From the NCBI GenBank assembly GCA_945883235.1, contig CAMCXF010000027.1:1-45015 (forward strand): a stretch of 45,015 nt of DNA, read 5' to 3'. A model generated the notes under the pieces. It saw only the letters and a list, made by a program, of their open reading frames with translations, ran no database searches and was not told the DNA's origin. This stretch comes from Phenylobacterium deserti. Lineage in GTDB: Bacteria; Pseudomonadota; Alphaproteobacteria; Caulobacterales; Caulobacteraceae. Both the position numbers and the translations under genes were made by a program. Below, piece by piece: positions 42,916 through 45,015 of the stretch. Within the stretch, counting starts at the first letter, position 1, and the number at the start of each line of letters is the position of its first letter.

Positions 42916-43845
42916 TTATTCGGTAAAATTCGTGCGGGATCTCCACGCTTCAATCGCGGGTCCAATGGATGCCAGCCCCCGCAGCACATAGACGCCCGGC
43001 ATGGGACGCAGACCGGGGCAAGCGCCGCCAGCCCAGATCTCAATGGTCCCGGGTACAAGGTTCCGGAGTTCGGCGAGCCCGGTTGTGGCCTGAGCGGCCG
43101 GGACAATCGATGAGAACGACAGCGCCAGAATGTCAGCCTTGTGCGCCCTTGCGGCGGCGGCGATTTCAGGAATCGGTGTCTGAACCCCGAGAGAAATACC
43201 AAGGCAGCCTTCCAGCGTGAACATCGCCTCGGCCATCATTAAACCCAGAGCATGCGGTTCCTGCGGGAAGGTGCCAAAGAGGACGCGCGGGCGGACGCGC
43301 GGCAAACCGGCACCTTCGGCGGCACTGATGGAGCTACGCAGGACCGTCGTGAACTGCTCGGTGAAGAAGTGTTCCTGATGGATCTCAAGGTCACCCCGCG
43401 CCCAGGCCGAACCTACCGCTTCCACCAGCCGTGGACCGGTGACGGACGCGAACGCACCCAAGCCGGATCGCAGGACGATCGCATTCAGATGGTTTCGCAA
43501 GCCGACGGCATCGTGTGACCTCAGCAGACCCAGCACCGGTTCGGCCTCGTAGGCGGTGGGCTGATCATCGGGACCGCCGACCTTTTCCAATAGTTTCTTC
43601 AGTTGGTCATCCGGCAGACCGACGATCTTCCCGGGCCGATGGCCTGCCACAATCAGACGGCGGAGCAGACGAAGGGTTGTGACCTGATCGGCCGGATAGA
43701 GCCGTTCATCCTGCTTGTCCCTTAGCGGGTTCGGGAACCCGTAGCGCCGTTCCCACACCCGCAAGGTGTCCTTCGGCAAGCCGGAATCCCGCTCAACGGA
43801 TGCGATGCTCATCGGTGCTACCGGTTCGGCGACTACATTTGTCAT
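42916..43845 (-). CDS. litR: LitR/CarH-type B12-dependent photoreceptor repressor (MerR family)
   Basis: A 309-residue regulator. The MerR-type HTH is at about 12-77 (LPKDTLRVWERRYGFPNPLR), followed by a helical cap domain (about 100-180) and a B12-binding Rossmann domain (about 185-290). It has the W-x9-EH signature of adenosylcobalamin photoreceptors (Trp148, Glu158, His159) and the cobalamin-ligand motif E-x-H-x-x-G (Glu196, His198, Gly201), then GTIEIWAGGACPG. Known relatives bind DNA as tetramers in the dark and fall apart in light. The ATG at 43845 lies inside a TTTGTC-N3-GACAA dyad, which points to autorepression. ATG 43812 is an alternative start at the HTH. Confidence 0.9.
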   Translation of the reverse strand: MTNVVAEPVAPMSIASVERDSGLPKDTLRVWERRYGFPNPLRDKQDERLYPADQVTTLRLLRRLIVAGHRPGKIVGLPDDQLKKLLEKVGGPDDQPTAYEAEPVLGLLRSHDAVGLRNHLNAIVLRSGLGAFASVTGPRLVEAVGSAWARGDLEIHQEHFFTEQFTTVLRSSISAAEGAGLPRVRPRVLFGTFPQEPHALGLMMAEAMFTLEGCLGISLGVQTPIPEIAAAARAHKADILALSFSSIVPAAQATTGLAELRNLVPGTIEIWAGGACPGLRPMPGVYVLRGLASIGPAIEAWRSRTNFTE

Positions 43846-43852
43846 GGACAAC
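43838..43852. promoter_or_regulatory. LitR operator candidate O1, full-length regulator
   Basis: TTTGTC-ATG-GACAAC on the forward strand: 11 of 12 arm bases match the consensus. It covers the regulator's start codon. A CATAAT hexamer (43859-43864, leftward) could be the -10 box, giving a nearly leaderless mRNA. Confidence 0.8.
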
Positions 43853-43890
43853 TCAACGATTATGGCCAGACAATCCTCCATAATGGCGTA

Positions 43891-43905
43891 TTTGTCTAGG
43901 ACAAA
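43891..43905. promoter_or_regulatory. LitR operator candidate O2, full-length regulator
   Basis: A perfect dyad, TTTGTC-TAG-GACAAA. Its centre is 53 bases from O1, the same distance as in the truncated-regulator locus. A rightward ATG follows two bases after it (43907). Confidence 0.82.
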
Positions 43906-43906
43906 A

Positions 43907-44092
43907 ATGGGATGCAGTTATGCAAGCTATAATATCCCTGTTCGTGTCGGGCTCGGGGCCTGGTGGAGACCCCGGAAGTATCCACACTCCGGTGTGCTTC
44001 GTCGGCACACAGGTGATCGCATGGCTTCACCCGAGGGCCTTTCGAAGGACCGCGCGAACTGGAACGAACTCCGGAAAGTCTTGCCGGAATAG
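43907..44092 (+). CDS. Candidate 61-residue protein divergent from litR
   Basis: The frame starts two bases after the perfect operator dyad, in the same relative place that a leader ORF has at the DUF393 operon. It is Arg- and Trp-containing (GLGAWWRPRKYP) and ends NWNELRKVLPE. There is no ribosome-binding site other than the dyad itself and no known domain, so support is only positional. Confidence 0.3.
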   Translation: MGCSYASYNIPVRVGLGAWWRPRKYPHSGVLRRHTGDRMASPEGLSKDRANWNELRKVLPE

Positions 44093-44182
44093 GCTCGGTG
44101 TCCCGACACAATCAGCCTCTCAACGTCTGACCCAGAAGAAGACGTTCCCAACGACAGCTTTGGGTCATTTCTCCCCGTTGGG

Positions 44183-44599
44183 TCAGCGCCGGAAACTCGC
44201 CGTTGGCAGGACGGCATCCTGGCTGGCGCGGGTGCTCACCTGGATACTCTCAAGATAGGCGAGAACTTCGGCGACCTGGTTCGGCGCGAACCGAAACTCG
44301 GGCATGGCCGGGTGACCCGTCAGGATACCCTCGGCCAATGCCTCCCCAATCGAGGCGATAGGGTAGCGCTTGTGCAAGTCCCGGAAGGCCGGTGCGTTAG
44401 GAAACGCGCTTCTATCGGTGAGCCCGGTAGCGTGACACATGCCGCAGTTGCGCTGCACGAGCCGTCGCCCGCTTTCAACAGCCGATGCATTGCCTTTTTG
44501 GCCCTGAGCAAGCGCGATAGACCCGACATCGATCACAAGAACAGCGGCTGCCAGCAGAGCAGCGTTGAAATGGGCGGCCCGACGCAACAACGGATTCAA
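44183..44599 (-). CDS. Secreted class I cytochrome c
   Basis: A 138-residue protein: signal peptide (hydrophobic 13-31, ALA-QG cleavage), haem site CGMCH at 52-56, and a distal Met ligand probably in GHPAMPEF (about residue 98), the usual monohaem class I layout. It would carry electrons in the periplasm. The start is TTG and overlaps the stop of a 22-codon upstream frame (44596-44664) as TTGA, so the annotated gene may follow a lost or tiny upstream cistron. It is leftward, like litR and the rhodopsin, but a 277-base spacer with the operators separates them. Confidence 0.85.
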   Translation of the reverse strand: MNPLLRRAAHFNAALLAAAVLVIDVGSIALAQGQKGNASAVESGRRLVQRNCGMCHATGLTDRSAFPNAPAFRDLHKRYPIASIGEALAEGILTGHPAMPEFRFAPNQVAEVLAYLESIQVSTRASQDAVLPTASFRR

Positions 44600-44725
44600 G
44601 CTCCGCTTTTGGCAAGGTTCAGCATCTTGGCATCTCCGCCAGTGCCGGCTTTGATAGAGATCATGGCGCGAGTTCTGTCCGCTTAAGTCTTCAGGTCCGG
44701 ACGAGACCCCTGACCGGCGTCGCGG

Positions 44726-44848
44726 TCACGCTGCGACCGTCGCAGCGGCCCGCTTCCGATGGGCCTTGACCCGGAACTGACGAAGGGTCGGACGGCGGAT
44801 CAGGTGGGGCTGCAGATTGAAGGCGCTGTAGGCCACGGTGACGGAAGG
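44726..44848 (-). pseudogene. C-terminal remnant of an IS6-family transposase
   Basis: Read leftward, the frame gives AYSAFNLQPHLIRRPTLRQF and a basic tail ending ATVAA-stop. This matches the C-terminus of IS6/IS26-type transposases (the Y-x-x-F-N-x-Q-R-H-L ... T-x-R-x-F-R pattern). A TAG interrupts the frame just before, and the DDE core is not found further right, so the element is dead. Confidence 0.6.
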
Positions 44849-45015
44849 CTAGTGTCCGCTTCGGGTCGAGGCCGTGGAAAAACGCGAGTCCTGGTCTCTG
44901 CTTGGTTAGCCCGGTGGAGTTTGACCGATCGAGTTCCGCCGTTGAGCTGAGATTTTGCTGTCGATGACTAGGGGGCGATCAGGCTCTGATCGCCGCCATG
45001 AGCGGTCCGACGCCG
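44849..45015. other. Right edge of the window
   Basis: No gene is supported. A hairpin GGCGATCA-GGCTC-TGATCGCC lies at 44974-44994. It could belong to the insertion-sequence debris, but no terminal repeat pair can be shown. Confidence 0.35.

Noticed and set aside
43928..43933. Perfect TATAAT on the forward strand
   Set aside because: No -35 box at acceptable spacing, and it lies inside the candidate 61-codon frame, so it is probably chance.
44596..44664. 22-codon frame overlapping the cytochrome start (TTGA)
   Set aside because: Too short, no homology recognised and no ribosome-binding site seen; mentioned under the cytochrome gene only.

Overview
The window looks like a chromosomal segment of a GC-rich alphaproteobacterium, probably Caulobacterales or Sphingomonadales. 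This is an inference from the high GC, many TonB-dependent receptors, GPH-type MFS carriers, GFA proteins, an Mrp without the CxxC pair, and GTCATCCCGG-type intergenic repeats. No rRNA, tRNA or CRISPR array was recognised.

Region 1 (1-14.2 kb) is metabolic and transport DNA. It holds the 3' end of mrp, three GPH-family MFS carriers (two tandem paralogues and one divergent), a 3-hydroxyacyl-CoA-type SDR, a DevCA/MacB-like ABC exporter operon (permease, ATPase, membrane-fusion protein), a CNT nucleoside transporter, a GST, a GFA-LLM oxidoreductase pair, a DUF2147 protein, a thioesterase and a small secreted protein.

Region 2 (14.2-25.7 kb) starts with an acyl-CoA dehydrogenase. A FitAB/VapBC-type toxin-antitoxin pair follows behind a perfect 26-bp palindrome, and a chain of overlapping start/stop codons continues into a PIN-domain remnant, a DUF3253 protein and a lipoprotein hydrolase. 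Then come a leucine dehydrogenase-like enzyme, a second GFA protein with a frameshifted acetyltransferase, amtB, a GNAT and two more MFS carriers.

Region 3 (25.0-35.1 kb) has a secreted DUF6134 protein, a Tat-exported beta-propeller/amidohydrolase downstream of its probable TonB-dependent receptor, a tetR-MFS pair and a CoxE-like VWA protein. Palindromic repeats of three families lie between genes. A tandem cluster of them at 35.3-35.85 kb marks a change in gene content.

Region 4 (36.2-44.9 kb) is the most interesting part and looks like a photobiology island. It has a xanthorhodopsin-like proton pump (DTE motif), a 98-residue two-helix membrane protein, a full-length LitR/CarH-type regulator with the W-x9-EH and E-x-H-x-x-G signatures of B12-dependent photoreceptors, a TonB-dependent receptor behind the rhodopsin terminator, and a monohaem cytochrome c. 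A truncated second copy of the regulator lies 5 kb away, divergent from an operon of a 38-residue peptide, a DCC-family (DUF393) protein, a short DUF3429-like protein and a stand-alone trpB. Both regulator loci carry two copies of the dyad TTTGTC-N3-GACAAA with exactly the same 53-bp centre-to-centre spacing, touching start codons. My reading is that a light- and B12-sensing repressor controls itself and the DUF393-trpB operon, and possibly the rhodopsin. The right edge carries the C-terminal remnant of an IS6-family transposase, consistent with acquisition by transfer.
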